Shown piece by piece: positions 37,745-48,737 of a DNA stretch of 64,000 bases. How positions within the stretch are numbered: position 1 is the stretch's first letter; every line of letters begins with the position of its first letter. A program made the position numbers and the translations under genes. This DNA comes from Klebsormidium nitens (taxonomy: Eukaryota > Streptophyta > Klebsormidiophyceae > Klebsormidiales > Klebsormidiaceae), in assembly GCA_000708835.1 (NCBI GenBank), contig DF237106.1:84370-148369 (forward strand), given 5' to 3'. The notes beneath the pieces are model-generated. The model did no database searches, was not told where the DNA came from, and was given only the letters and a program-made list of their open reading frames with translations.

Positions 37745-40700
37745 ATGGGGTGCACCCTCTCGGTATGGAGTACCCTCTATGACTCGGTGGTTCCAAACGG
37801 CAGCGATGTGTGGATTGGCGACAGGAGGTTCAGGGTGGTTAAGGAGCTGGGAGAAGGCGGGTTTGCCTTTGTGTACCTGGTGAAAGAGATGCCCACTGAG
37901 AGGCCGCAGGAGCGCCCGACCTCTTATGTAGCCGGTGAGAGGAGGATTGCGTCGCAGCTTATATGCTTGATCTTTCGTGGCGGGCAGTGAATATCTTTAA
38001 CAGGTGACTGAGGGCGACATTGAGATGATACTGGTTCATCAGGGAAAGAAGTACCGTATATAGAATCAACGGGCATCATAAATGTCAGATCTCAGTAGGC
38101 GATTGAGCTTCTGGGACACCTCCTGCAGTGACCAGCGACACCACATAATCAATCTAACTGCAACGTTTGCCTGTTAAGATGGTCGGAACAGCGTCTCACT
38201 AATCAGTTGGACGCATGTTTTGACCTCCTCACTTGATCGCAAGTTTTTGAATAAAAGAGTGGCGGGGGGATCTTGTGCGAAGAAGGTCATGATGCTTTGA
38301 CACTCCCACTGGAGACCCATCACACCACAAGAATGAGGGAGGCTGCGCAACACCACTTTCAATGATCCCTGTCGCCAATTCAGAGGGCTTCAGGACATAG
38401 ACATAGTAAAAACGACTGTCCTTCTGCAGTCACTGGTCGATGGCGGTGGCCCACAGAGTTTGTTTTCACACCCCTTTCTGGAAGTCTGGCTGTTTGCACC
38501 ATACCGGTATCATCTCTACTCAATTTCGACTTTCCCTGATGAAGATTTTCAGTTGGTTACATGAATCCAACCCTCCCAGGTTCCTAGATCAGCGACTGAA
38601 GCTCCTTGGAAGGGAGGATTGCTCCCAATAATTGGTTGTAGAAAAGTGCGGGTCTCGGTCTTGATGTGCAGATGACGGCCAGTACGCAATGAAGAAGTTT
38701 CTGATCCAGACAGAGGAGCAACTACAACTAGTGAAGCAGGAGGTGGTTTCGTCGACGCGCTTTCAGCACCCCAACCTGCTCCCCCTCCTCGAACACTCCA
38801 TCATCACAGTCAAGGTAGACTCCGGCCCTATATGTGGCACTTGACAAAAGAACCGAGGCTGTGTGCAGATGTTTCAAGGTGTGGTTTGAACCTATCTTTG
38901 CTTTTCAACTGGCTGCGGCATGTAGGGGGTTAAACTATTATTGGCACCCGCAGATGGGAATAGTTTTCGTCTCAGGAGTCTGAAAGGGTGGCTTACTTTA
39001 TTGGTTAGGGCGCTTATTGGTTAAAAGAGCAAGGCAGTTGACGTGAACCTGGAGTATCCGCACCTGACCCTCTTCACTTTAACAAATTAAACCGGGCTTC
39101 AGAGTTCATGGGAGTAGGAAAAAGACCAGTGATCGATCATCTTTATGCGACGCACTGAAGAGACACATTTCTCGCAATCATAACGGATATTACAGTTGTT
39201 AGTGTCAAAATTGCCATTCCATTTTCCTTGTGTCGAGATTATATCTGCACCCATCAATCCATCGGCTGAGAGTCCATTTTCAGTGGTATGGTCCAAGATA
39301 AAAAGTCATGCTGTGAGCATTTGTAACCCCGGTGGCAACTTTGACGCAAACAAGCTATGTCGTTTTGCAGGATAAGCACGTTTCCCCGCAAGGCGCCCTG
39401 GACGGGAACTGGACCCGGGAGGCGTACTTTTTGTTTCCCGTCTACCGAGAGGGGACGTTACAGGATGCAATCTCACAGATGCAGGAGACAAAGGATTGCT
39501 TCTCAGCGCCAGAGGTCCTACAGATTCTGAAGCAAGTGAGTCTTTGTTGTCAAGTGCGACAATCACGCATCATGACACTGCTGATTTTGTTCGATACGAA
39601 TCATGGTCGGAAGAAGGCACGTGGATGGTGTGCTTGTATCTGATTGGGGTTCCATTCCTGGACTGTCTCGGGCTTCCAGCTTGTTGGGGCGTGCTTTTAC
39701 AGCAGGGTGTTCTAAGATCGTCTTGAAGTCCGAATTTTCCCTTTATTTGACGTCACCGAGTGAAACATGGCTCAGTGAAAAGACTCCTTGCCATCGCCCT
39801 GATTTACCGTCCTGGAAGAATCGAAGCGAGGATGCAAGCTTGGTTGTGAACCGGAACAGGGGGCCACATACTCCTGTATTACCGCTTCTGATCTGCAGAT
39901 GCATATCTTTTAAGGCCGTTCAATTCGTCGTGAGGGACCAATCTTTTGACAGATAGCAGTGTGCGTGGAGTCTTGCCACCCCTATCACAAGAGCTTGCGA
40001 CTGCCCTTTTCTTCCGAATGCTTCCGATCCGGCCAAGCTCGGGCCAGACCCTCTTCGAACGAAGTTCGTCCTCACCTGGACATCGATGATCCTACACTTT
40101 GAACCCACCAACCATGAACATCTTGTATTCGAGGGCTGAAAATTCCTCTACCCGCACCAACACGCCGGTTGGGCAGAATTTTGCTTAATAATCACTTACG
40201 TACCTTCCGGAAATTGGGCAAGTCATTCTGAAACATTGAGCATTTGAAATTCGTGATGGAACTTGGAATATCTGCACAAAAACCCTTTTTCACCAGCCAG
40301 AATAGTCCAAAGATAAAATATCAAAATGTCATTCATTCGAAAGTTTGGGCAGAATGAATAAAACGAATTCATAGCAATGAAAAGTTTGTGCAAAATCAAA
40401 AATACTTAATTGATGCCCAACCAGCGTGTTAGTACGGGTATCTGTTTTCGCTTCCGCTCTGTCCGCACGCCTTGCTAAGCGTCTCCCTCCGTGCACAGAT
40501 CTGCGGCGGCCTACTCGTGATGCACTCGAGCGACCCCCCCTTTGCGCACAACGACATCAAGCCGGGGAACGTGCTGCTAGAGCGGCGGAGCGGAAACATA
40601 AAAGCGGTGATCATGGACTATGGCAGCGTGTCCCCTGCACGACGAAAGGTGTCTACCAGGAAAGAGGCGCTCGTCCTGCAGGTAGGGCCCGAAAAGGATC

Positions 40701-41968
40701 TATTCTGAAGAAGCGACGTGCTCGACCTTTCATAAACTGTAACGGAGTTCGTCAGAGGTCGACTCCGTTGCCTTGGTGTCAAGATGTCCTTCAGCGTTTC
40801 GTCAACTTGAACTCAGTTGACGACAGGATGTGAGCCAGGGCTTTTTTTGGCTCGATCTAAAATTGGGATGGCTGCAGACTTAACCGTAGAAAAGGAAGAG
40901 TGTTGGGTTGTGATCTCCAAGGACGTACGGATCTTGAAAGTTTGAAGGATTAGAAGGAATAAGAAGCATATTCTGTTGGTGAGATTCAAAACAGGTAGAA
41001 GAAGCATGGACTTGTGCGACTTCGATGTCCTTAAGTTACCATGTACTGCACGCGCAGGAGGCCTTGGGTTTTCCGCCACAGTATCATACTTACATGATCA
41101 AAGGCTAAAATTCCTGCACTTTATCGCTTGGCAGGAGTGGGCTGCCGAGCACTGCACTGCCCCCTACCGCGCCCCCGAGCTCTTCGACACCCCCAGCTCG
41201 TGCGAGATCGACGAGCGGACGGACGTTTGGTCGCTCGGGTGCACGCTCTATGCTATCATGTGAGCTTTATCGATCTTCGAATCCTTCCTTCTCCCTGAAA
41301 CACTACCGCTGAGAGCGTGATTTGTTTCGATTCCATCGAAAGGGGCTCTTGTGGACCTAGTGTGTATGGACTGGCTCTATATGAGCGGTAGAAGGGTCTA
41401 TGTGAACAGGCTCAATTTTACAAATGTCGAAAGACCGAGTGCGGAGAAGAAGCGGTAATATTGTTGTCTGGGCTGGGCCGGTGTGGAAGGAGTCGGTAAA
41501 ACTGCTGACACTTGATGTGAAATGGAAGGGCTCTGTGCGAGTCTGTAAGGACACGGGCTCTTCATTGTCTCTCTGGTTACCCACGTTGGCTGTTAAACAC
41601 AGCTTTCCGTGCTGCATATCTGCAGTGTGTCCGAGCGCTCTGTCATGTGTGTCCGAGCGCTCTGTCATGTCTTAACCAAAAAAAGTATGATAGGTTGAAA
41701 CTTGATACAAAAGCTTCGACGTCTTCGCAGGTACCACGTCAACCCCTTCGAGTTTGCCGTTAACGACAAGGGAGGCGGTGGCAGTCTAGCACTCGCGGCA
41801 ATAAGCGGCCGTGTACAATGGCCCACAAGTCCAGTAAAAAGCTATCCCCCTAGTTTTCACGACCTAGTATTGTCGATGCTCAACACGGATTGGACGAGAC
41901 GGCCTCACATACGGGACCTTTGCAGAACTGTTGAAAATATGATAAGCACGCTGCCGCCTGAGATGTGA
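37745..41968 (+). CDS. STK16/GAK-like protein kinase, plant type, 6 exons
   Basis: Predicted acylated serine/threonine kinase of 347 aa. Exons: 37745-37934, 38672-38814, 39371-39535, 40499-40681, 41135-41259, 41731-41968; all phases agree. The N-terminus MGCTLSVWSTLYD fits N-myristoylation at Gly2 and palmitoylation at Cys3, so membrane or Golgi association is likely, as for STK16. Kinase landmarks: Gly-rich loop LGEGGFAFVYL (35-45), catalytic Lys71 in YAMKKFLIQ, probable alphaC Glu87, catalytic loop AHNDIKPGN (182-190; HND replaces HRD, Asp185 retained), DYG at 206-208 in place of DFG, APE-type APYRAPEL (236-243), and DVWSLGCTLYAI in the F helix. The order and spacing match the plant homologue of STK16 (Arabidopsis At5g08160 type). 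All catalytic residues are present, so activity is expected. The substrate is unknown. Confidence 0.93.
41625..41668. repeat. Perfect 22-bp tandem duplication in a kinase intron
   Basis: A 22-bp unit (GTGTGTCCGAGCGCTCTGTC followed by AT) occurs twice in perfect tandem in the intron at 41260-41730. It contains the small palindrome GAGCGCTC. Identity between copies points to a recent slippage event. Confidence 0.9.
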
Positions 41969-42183
41969 TTGCCCTTCGTTTTGACCTCTAACTAACTGAG
42001 ATAGATAGGACAGACACTAACGTCTTCATACGTTCACTGACTCGATCTGAATTAATGTAACTTGATACTGCTCAAACCGAACTCGCAAATTCGAGCTGGA
42101 AGGAGATGTACGTTGTGCATGCCCAAATTGTAGATGCATTGCGTACTATATAGCACGCAATATTACACGTACATGCGTGCATA

Positions 42184-42572
42184 TAAGTACGTGACTGCGT
42201 CCTAGCTGCGCACTGCATCAGATAACAAGTCGAATCCACTCATGCATGAGTNNNNNNNNNNNNNNNNNNNNNNNNNNNNNNNNNNNNNNNNNNNNNNNNN
42301 NNNNNNNNNNNNNNNNNNNNNNNNNNNNNNNNNNNNNNNNNNNNNNNNNNNNNNNNNNNNNNNNNNNNNNNNNNNNNNNNNNNNNNNNNNNNNNNNNNNN
42401 NNNNNNNNNNNNNNNNNNNNNNNNNNNNNNNNNNNNNNNNNNNNNNNNNNNNNNNNNNNNNNNNNNNNNNNNNNNNNNNNNNNNNNNNNNNNNNNNNNNN
42501 NNNNNNNNNNNNNNNNNNNNNTGACTTCGTTAGTCTGATGCAGTGCGCAGCTAGGACGCAGTCACGTACTTA
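42184..42572. repeat. Perfect 39-bp inverted repeats flanking the N gap
   Basis: The left arm is 42184-42222 and the right arm 42534-42572; they are exact reverse complements over 39 bp, starting TAAGTACGTGACTGCGTCCT on the left arm. The centre is mostly the 270-N gap. Possibilities are a foldback/MITE-like element, a larger palindrome the assembler could not cross, or an assembly artefact. No transposase or clear target-site duplication is visible. Confidence 0.85.
42252..42521. other. Assembly gap, 270 N
   Basis: Run of N. Any element between the inverted repeats is hidden here, and the true length is unknown. Confidence 1.
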
Positions 42573-43585
42573 CATCACATGTGACCGGAGCGTCATGCAT
42601 GATCCTGCATGGATGCTGGCGGCCCGGGCCATGCATGTGGTCGCATACGTGCCATCCGGCTAGGCGGCATCATTTGAGAACACATTATCATTGGAGACAG
42701 TACGTGCATGTAGGTAGTCTTAAACTTGGACTGAAGTTGGACTGAAAAGACTTTGTGCAGAATGATGACTTATGAATCTGGCCAACCATGCAATAAACAA
42801 GCTCGCCGGCAGTTGAATGCAATATCAGGTTGTATGCACAGGCGGCAAAGCGGTTGAAAGCGGACACATGGTACGTCGAAACAGGCTGCCTATTGACCAA
42901 ACGCTCCAGTTTGCCGGGACTTGCAAGTCGGATGCTTGTTGCATTCTGAGTCCATCCTGTAGATCGTGCTGGCTGGCAAAACTCGACATGTGAAGTGGGT
43001 GCAAATAGTTGCAAGGCCTGTGTCGCCGAGAGCGCCAGGCAGACACTGACAGAGCTAGTAAAAGCAAAGCGTCGATCAGGAAATGATCAATACGGGCATG
43101 TACGCGCAACGCTCTTTTCCATCATACGGTGCGGCACGGCCTAAGACCGTGGCTTGCGGCCATGGCGGCAGCAATTATAAGTATGTATCGTACATGGCCC
43201 GTTGTCTGAATGAAAGTCAAATTCAGAAGACGATAATAGGCTACCGTCAATGCGTCCGATCAAACTGATCAGAAGTAGCTAGCTTACGAGCATAAGAGTG
43301 CGTCGGGCCGCGGTCGGGCCCCAACTTTCGGCCCCCACAGTCGAGCCACTTGAGAAACGCAGTCTCGAAGGTCAGAGTACATATTCAGGGAGCCATGCGG
43401 TGCAACTGCAGACTAGCTAGAGACGGGTAGGCAACTCTGACTCTATTTACAACGCTCGAGCCACATGCTTACAGTCCTGTAGTCTTCTGTACAAAGCCTA
43501 TAGAAGCGGAGGATGCACCCAGGTGCAGATATGCATGGTATTCCTTCGCCTCATGTACCATCAAACAGCCCTCCTGATTCTGACG

Positions 43586-46490
43586 TCACAAGTGCGGGGA
43601 CACGAAACCCCAAAGCTGACGTAAGCCGTTATCCACATCGGGGGCGAGCTGAAAACCCGTGACGCTGAGGACGCCCAGTAATTGAGCAAAGGCGATCGCG
43701 GAAAGGACCTTGAACATGCGCTTGAAGAACTTCTCGAACGAGATGCCGATCGCAACGTTTTCCTGCTCCAACACCCGCCTGGAAAACACGAAGAATACGG
43801 GTTCGAAGCTCTGCTGGTCTTAAGAAGTGAAAGAAAGCCTTCGTATCGATCTTCCAGAGATTCAGTCTCAATGCAACGATGGAAGGCGTACTCTTGTCAC
43901 TTTCGAGAGCCGTACGGAAAAGCAAGCATTGCCTGCCCGGTCGATGGTGATGCTCGATCGATTCGAGAGCTTCCTTTGCAGCGGAACTCAGCAAAAGAGT
44001 CTTTCATGAAGGATGACATCATTCGAGAACCCCATTTTCTTGTCGCTTCCTTCGACGATGTTACGATTGTCTCCACAGCAAGTTGCGGTGAACCAATCTG
44101 GTAACTGAGTCAACCTGATAACCAACTAACAAACGGAAACCAACAGTCCCTGGTTTTGGGTGTTGGAAGATGGAAAACGGGTAACAGCCTTACACTGTCG
44201 GGTCCCCTTCCACGTCATTCTTCTCAATCTCCATGATGGTGTTCCGGATGTCAAAGACCAGGAACGCGAGGGCCCAGTAGTCCAGGGAACTGAGCACTCC
44301 GACCAGCTTGAAATAGTCGACCGGGGTCACTAACAAGGCCTCCCGGAGCGAGTTGAGGATCTTGATCACGGCCAGAACTGTAGGGAAAGAGGAGTAGGAT
44401 TAGGGGGGAATAGAAGGGTGCAGGTTGAACGGCCAAAACTGCAGGAGAGAGGAGTAGGATCAGGGAATAGAAAATGGCCAGATTGAACGGTTAGAACTGC
44501 AGGAAAGAGAAGTAGGATGAGGGGAGAACAGAAAAACTGCAAACCAAACGGCCAAAACTGCAGAAAAGAGGAGTAGGATAAGGGGAGAATTTGAGAACTG
44601 TACTCTGATACGCCAGATCTGCAGGGAACGAGGAGTAGGATCAGGAGCCAATAGAACACTGCAAATTGCTTGGCCAGAACTGCAGGCAAGAGGAGTGGGA
44701 CTACTGGGGAGATGAAAGAGCTGCAACTTGTACGGCCAGAACTCCAGGGCCCAAGGAGTAAAATCAGGGGGGAACAAAAGCATTGCCGAACTGAAGAGTT
44801 GAAGTGAACGAGAAGGCCAAGGAAAGATTCAGAACGTGTGTGAGTCGATGCAGCCAGATGAGGTGCCTAGAGACCAAATGCTAATGGACAGTGGACAGAG
44901 GACTGCGGCGCTCGGTTGGAGAACAAGGCAAGGGCCGTTCGGCAGCAACGGCCAGAATCGCCTTCAAACCAGAAGGAAACAGTCACAAAAGAATGTCAAA
45001 GCGCCAGGAAGATTGCGCCACACAAGGAATGACAAGACAGACTGATTTCCGTGATGGGCCATCGAAGCTTTGCCTCCTTAGGTGCTGTTTGTCGCAAGCA
45101 TCGGAACTGGTTTTAGAGCCCCAACAGGTCTGACGGTATAATGGGGGCCCCAATCAGAAGAACGTGTCGTCTGTCGACTCCATAAAGAAGAAAAACTTCG
45201 GGAAGGCCTTGTACAGAGATCTTGATGATTTCGTTCAGGCGCTATTTACAGCTAATGTGCATCTGAGAAGACCTTTGTGATCCGACGTGCTTCAAACAAA
45301 AAGTTCAAAAAAACTGTAAGCGTGCAACTTATGACTTACTGTTTTGAAAACGTGCACAATGCTCAAGTTATAAAGGACAACAGAGCCCTCAACGATGCTC
45401 TCTAATAAGACTTTCTAACCAAAGCTCAGCAAAGATGCTGTGCCTGTTGCCAACAGCCTTTTGGACTGAGAGCAATCTTCCTGGCGACAGAAGAAAGTTC
45501 ACACAAAGGACGTATGTCCTCCTTATGTGCTTGTAAATGGACACGCAAAGTTTACCCATGCTCGCACACGGTAGAAGGGCCACCTAACGGACATCTAACC
45601 AGCTTTGATTACCGGATGCTTCCCCATCCCAGCCAGCAAGAACCTGTGGCTATGTTACCAGCCAAACAAAACAATCAAGCATCACAGACTGGGTCTGAAT
45701 CGACCCAGAATTGGTCATAGCTGTACCCGCAGATTGATCTTTCTAAACAACAAACACAGGTCATAACGCAGGAGGAACTGTCTTTCCCAGCAATGCAGAA
45801 CCCACTGAACTTTACCACGATCTTTCACATAGGAGTGATCTGGGGCAATCTTCACTCACCCACAAAGCAGACCCCTATCCGTAGCAGCGTCCTCTTGAGC
45901 CCCGACGCCAGCTTGTACCGCTGCTCAGTCAGCGCCGCGAGCTCCTCCTCCTCATTGGCATACTCCACTTTCATCTTCTCCTCTTTTCTGAATGTGTGCA
46001 GAATGTTGGCCGCCCTCTTGTTTACATGCCTGCGTAACCGGGTTCCGAAACCACGGTGGTGGTGGTGCTCTTGGCTGGTAGCTGTTGACCCAAGGTTAAC
46101 ATCTGCGGTAACCCGGGTGGAAAGCCCCATCGGCGCAGAATGATCTGGGTCATCCTTCCTGGTAATTTCATTCTGCGGGGCGTGAATTGAATCATCCTGA
46201 CTGGCCTTGATTGGCTGACATCTGCGAAAGCAAAGCTGTCTTTGCTTGGATCCTCGCACCCGGTTCACAAGCTGTCCGCTTGGGCAATCCTGCTTTATTT
46301 GATTTGCCCACAAGCTGTATTGCAGGCGTTGCGGTGGAGGCGGTACTGTAACTGCATACGTTATCTGCAAACTAGGTCCTCTAGGGACTAGAGCGGGCCA
46401 GTGCCGCTTTGATCCTTCTCCCCAGCTACATCTTCCAGCCGGCAAGTGCAGCGTGCCCTTTGTCCATACCGCTTCACCAATCAAAGACAT
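43586..46490 (-). CDS. Uncharacterised three-helix membrane protein, 3 exons
   Basis: Not recognised as a named family. Exons 5'->3': 45860-46490, 44194-44377, 43586-43778. Phases agree and the model gives 335 aa. The first about 150 residues are basic, Ser/Gln/His-rich and low in acidic residues, which could include a plastid or mitochondrial targeting peptide. An acidic segment follows (KVEYANEEEELAALTEQ), then three hydrophobic segments: LLRIGVCFVVLAVIKIL, LVGVLSSLDYWALAFLVF and FKVLSAIAFAQLLGVLSV. A charged loop between helices 2 and 3 reads RNTIMEIEKNDVEGDPTV. The C-terminus is short (LWGFVSPHL). The start at 46490 is the first ATG of the open frame; the true start may be internal, because exon 1 also has a possible acceptor CACATTCAG near 46000. 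The membrane location is a safe inference; function is unknown. Confidence 0.7.
44369..44780. repeat. Seven-copy ~60-bp tandem repeat containing a 3' splice site
   Basis: Units start near 44369, 44430, 44488, 44549, 44611, 44671 and 44733. Each begins with a variant of CGGCCAGAACTGCAGG and continues AAGAGGAGTAGGATCAGG. Copy one overlaps the junction of the exon at 44194-44377: on the minus strand it is the real acceptor CTACAG|TTCTGGCCG. The other copies repeat that junction upstream in the intron, several with the stronger CTGCAG. Confidence 0.88.
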
Positions 46491-47905
46491 CTTGGGATTT
46501 CGTTTTCTTCACCCAACATACATTATTTCTGATTGTTAGCGTCTGCTAGGTTTTACCCGCTTCATAGCCGCTCCTGTATCGCATGTTTGCCAGCTTTGAA
46601 TGACTTCTGATCAGCGGCTTGTCGGCCCAATTGCAAGAAGATTTTCAAAAGTTTGTGAACGCTGGCCTTGCGCTTCTCTCGGAGAGCGACTCCCCTTCAC
46701 AGCGGTCGCCGCGATAACTGGACGACAGAGCGCGCCGTCTTGACGCTCCTACATCTCATGTCACATAATGTGATTGCTAGCGAGCGATTCAGCGCGTCTA
46801 CAGAGGGAACGGCACTTTGGCCGGCGGTACTTTCAGTCCCTTCAATTGGCGGGATCCCTGAGCAGTGAGCCTTTCAACAAGCTCGTCGCGAGATCACATC
46901 GTGCACTGGGGCCATTCTTCGAGAGCAGCTCGTGACAGCCTTGCTTCTGAGCCTCTTCTGAGCCTATTAGGCGAAGGGACTGTGGCAGTGTGGGGGGGAA
47001 TGCCCCATATTCTATCGGCCATTGGCCATCGAAAGGTCTGAAGGCGAAGGGCGGGATCTCTGCCGGCGCTTCTTGGGCCGCCGCAGGAGTCAAGATATGG
47101 GTGAGAGGCTCGCTTTGCATTGTATTAACGACGCTTCAAGTCTTCTCCACTGTTGCAGCATTTGGAACCTCCTTCACCCAAAGGTAGTCACGCTAGTTTG
47201 AACGACACTGCAGTTTCTGCATGGAGCACTCCGAGGCGGCCCCATCTTGCCATTCCGAGGCCATCCCATCCTTTCACCTTTGGGGTAATAAGCCCTTTTC
47301 AGTGCAGCATTTTGAGCCAGCCAGTCATACAGTCAGACACTTGGTGTGGAGAGGAGAAAGTTGGTCATTTCCTGGACTATGAGCACCTGTCAGAAGCGGT
47401 TTCGACGGCATTGTAGGAAATAGTTTTCAGGACTGCGCAATCTCTGGCGCATCAGGCGTAGTACGCCTGGCTGGGACCTTTTGCTTCAATGTGGAGGACC
47501 TTGTATGGTTCGTGTAGATCTGGAGTGTAGCAGCTCTGTCCTCTTTGTCCTGTTTGTCCTTGTTCCCCTACGTGTCAGATTGTCTCGCTGCTCTATTTGT
47601 GGTGCTGTCAACCTAACTCAGCATATGAACCCTGACCATCGCTGGGTTGGACAAAGGGTCAGGTATTGGCGACCACTGGCCATGCCCTCCACATTTTGTC
47701 CGCATCTTTTTGCGGATTCGTTGAGCTATTGTTAGGGCCATCTTGACGCCTTATACTGAGGATTCTTAATGCTGAATCCGATCCCATCAACAAGGCTGTA
47801 CCTGCATGTGCATTTATGCAATCGCTTGTCAAGCTGCTATAGTTACTCTCAGTGTGGTGACAGCAGCCACTGCCCATCTTCGTCATCATCGGACCTTTGA
47901 CCAAG
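46491..47905. other. Divergent intergenic region with no confident gene
   Basis: This lies between the membrane-protein start and the ISG12-like gene. A minus-strand frame at 46842-47120 and plus-strand exon-like pieces ending in GTGAGA at 47101 and GTAGTC at 47184 are present, but neither set makes a convincing protein. The plus-strand pieces (about 46990-47100 and 47159-47183) would join in phase to 48385 and are an alternative 5' end for the next gene. Confidence 0.45.
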
Positions 47906-48737
47906 ATGAGGTTGCTATCTAGGCTGTCCGAGGAAGCAGATTCGGATACTGAGAAGTTGCTGGCATCAAACCCATCTGGTGATGTGGCATATCGTTTCCT
48001 TTACCTGCCTGACTTGTTGGAATACCTAATCTTCTGCAACTCAGCCAGCAATAGTCCACCTTAAAGAGCTCTGTTTCAACCCTCGTGTATCTAGAATTCC
48101 CACCACTGGTGAGAGTGGTCTGCAATTGCCAATTGCAGACCAATTGCAAGACTTTCATTTAGGCCTGCGGGGTCCCTTATTTAGTGAGTTCAATAAAAGG
48201 GCACATAATTTAAAGCTAATCAAGAGCAAGTCAGACTTGGTCATTGATAGTGAGTCCTTGTCACATAGAAGCTATGGTTTGGTGACAGGTGCAACAGAGC
48301 ATATGCGCGACCATGAAGATTCAAGACTCGGAGGAAATTATGCATACTTTGACCAACTAAAGGAGTGATAGTGTTTTTTCTCAGGTATTGATGGCGTGAA
48401 GGACGCAGCCGTCGGGACTGCCAAGAGGGTTGGTGGCATTTTGGGAGCATCCATGGTAGTCAAAGCGGCAGCCAATGTTGGAGCCGGTTTGGCCTTGAAG
48501 GCGGCCGGCTTCTCGGCAGCCGGCCCAGTTGCCGGCTCTTACGCGGCATCTTGGATGTCCGCTATTGCGACCGCCAATGGTGGCGGAGTTGTGGCAGGGT
48601 CCACATATGCCGTGTGTCAAAGCGTATCCATGGGCACGGGGGCGGTCGTTGGGGCACCTCTTGCAATAGGTGTTGCTGCGGTAGGTGCTGGAGGTTATGG
48701 CGTATACAAGTGGGTCAAGGGAGGGAAACGTAGATAA
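47906..48737 (+). CDS. ISG12/IFI6-27-type small hydrophobic protein, 2 exons
   Basis: The second exon (48385-48737) is the secure part. After acceptor TTTTTTCTCAG it encodes GIDGVKDAAVGTAKRVGG, followed by Gly/Ala-rich hydrophobic helices with the core AASWMSAIATANGGGVVAGS and then YAVCQSVSMGTGAVVG, ending YKWVKGGKRR. The order SxAAxxMSxxAIANGGGVAAGS...LQSVGAxG is the hallmark of the interferon-induced 6-16 family (ISG12, IFI6, IFI27), which in animals are small mitochondrial or ER membrane proteins. The first exon is proposed as 47906-47978 (MRLLSRLSEEADSDTEKLLA), with donor G|GTGATG in phase 1, giving 141 aa. An alternative first part uses pieces at 46990-47183. In an alga the name says nothing about interferon; a membrane-stress or organelle role would be a guess. 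Confidence 0.65.
48116..48142. repeat. 27-bp perfect palindrome
   Basis: Two 13-bp arms (TGGTCTGCAATTG and its exact complement) surround a single central C. It lies in the intron proposed for the ISG12-like gene. It could be a cruciform or a dimer-binding site; no function is assigned. Confidence 0.9.

Larger units (their letters stand above)
41969..43585. other. Convergent intergenic region with assembly gap
   Basis: This lies between the 3' ends of the kinase and the membrane-protein gene. It contains 270 N (42252-42521) flanked by perfect inverted repeats. Minus-strand open frames of about 95-110 codons around 42688-43109 lack recognisable motifs or splice context and were not called. 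The surrounding sequence is rich in GCATGC, TACGTA and ACGTAC words. No tRNA or other RNA gene was recognised. Confidence 0.55.

Noticed and set aside
42688-43109. Minus-strand frames of about 95-110 codons beside the N gap
   Set aside because: No motifs, no convincing splice sites, composition like non-coding neighbours.
46842-47120. Minus-strand 92-codon frame beginning at an ATG
   Set aside because: Reads as protein-like but has no recognised motif, no splice partner and overlaps equally plausible plus-strand text.
46990-47183. Plus-strand exon pieces that could precede the ISG12-like exon
   Set aside because: Phases fit, but they need a 25-bp micro-exon, a 1.2-kb intron and an unseen upstream start. 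The two-exon model from 47906 is simpler. Kept as an alternative.
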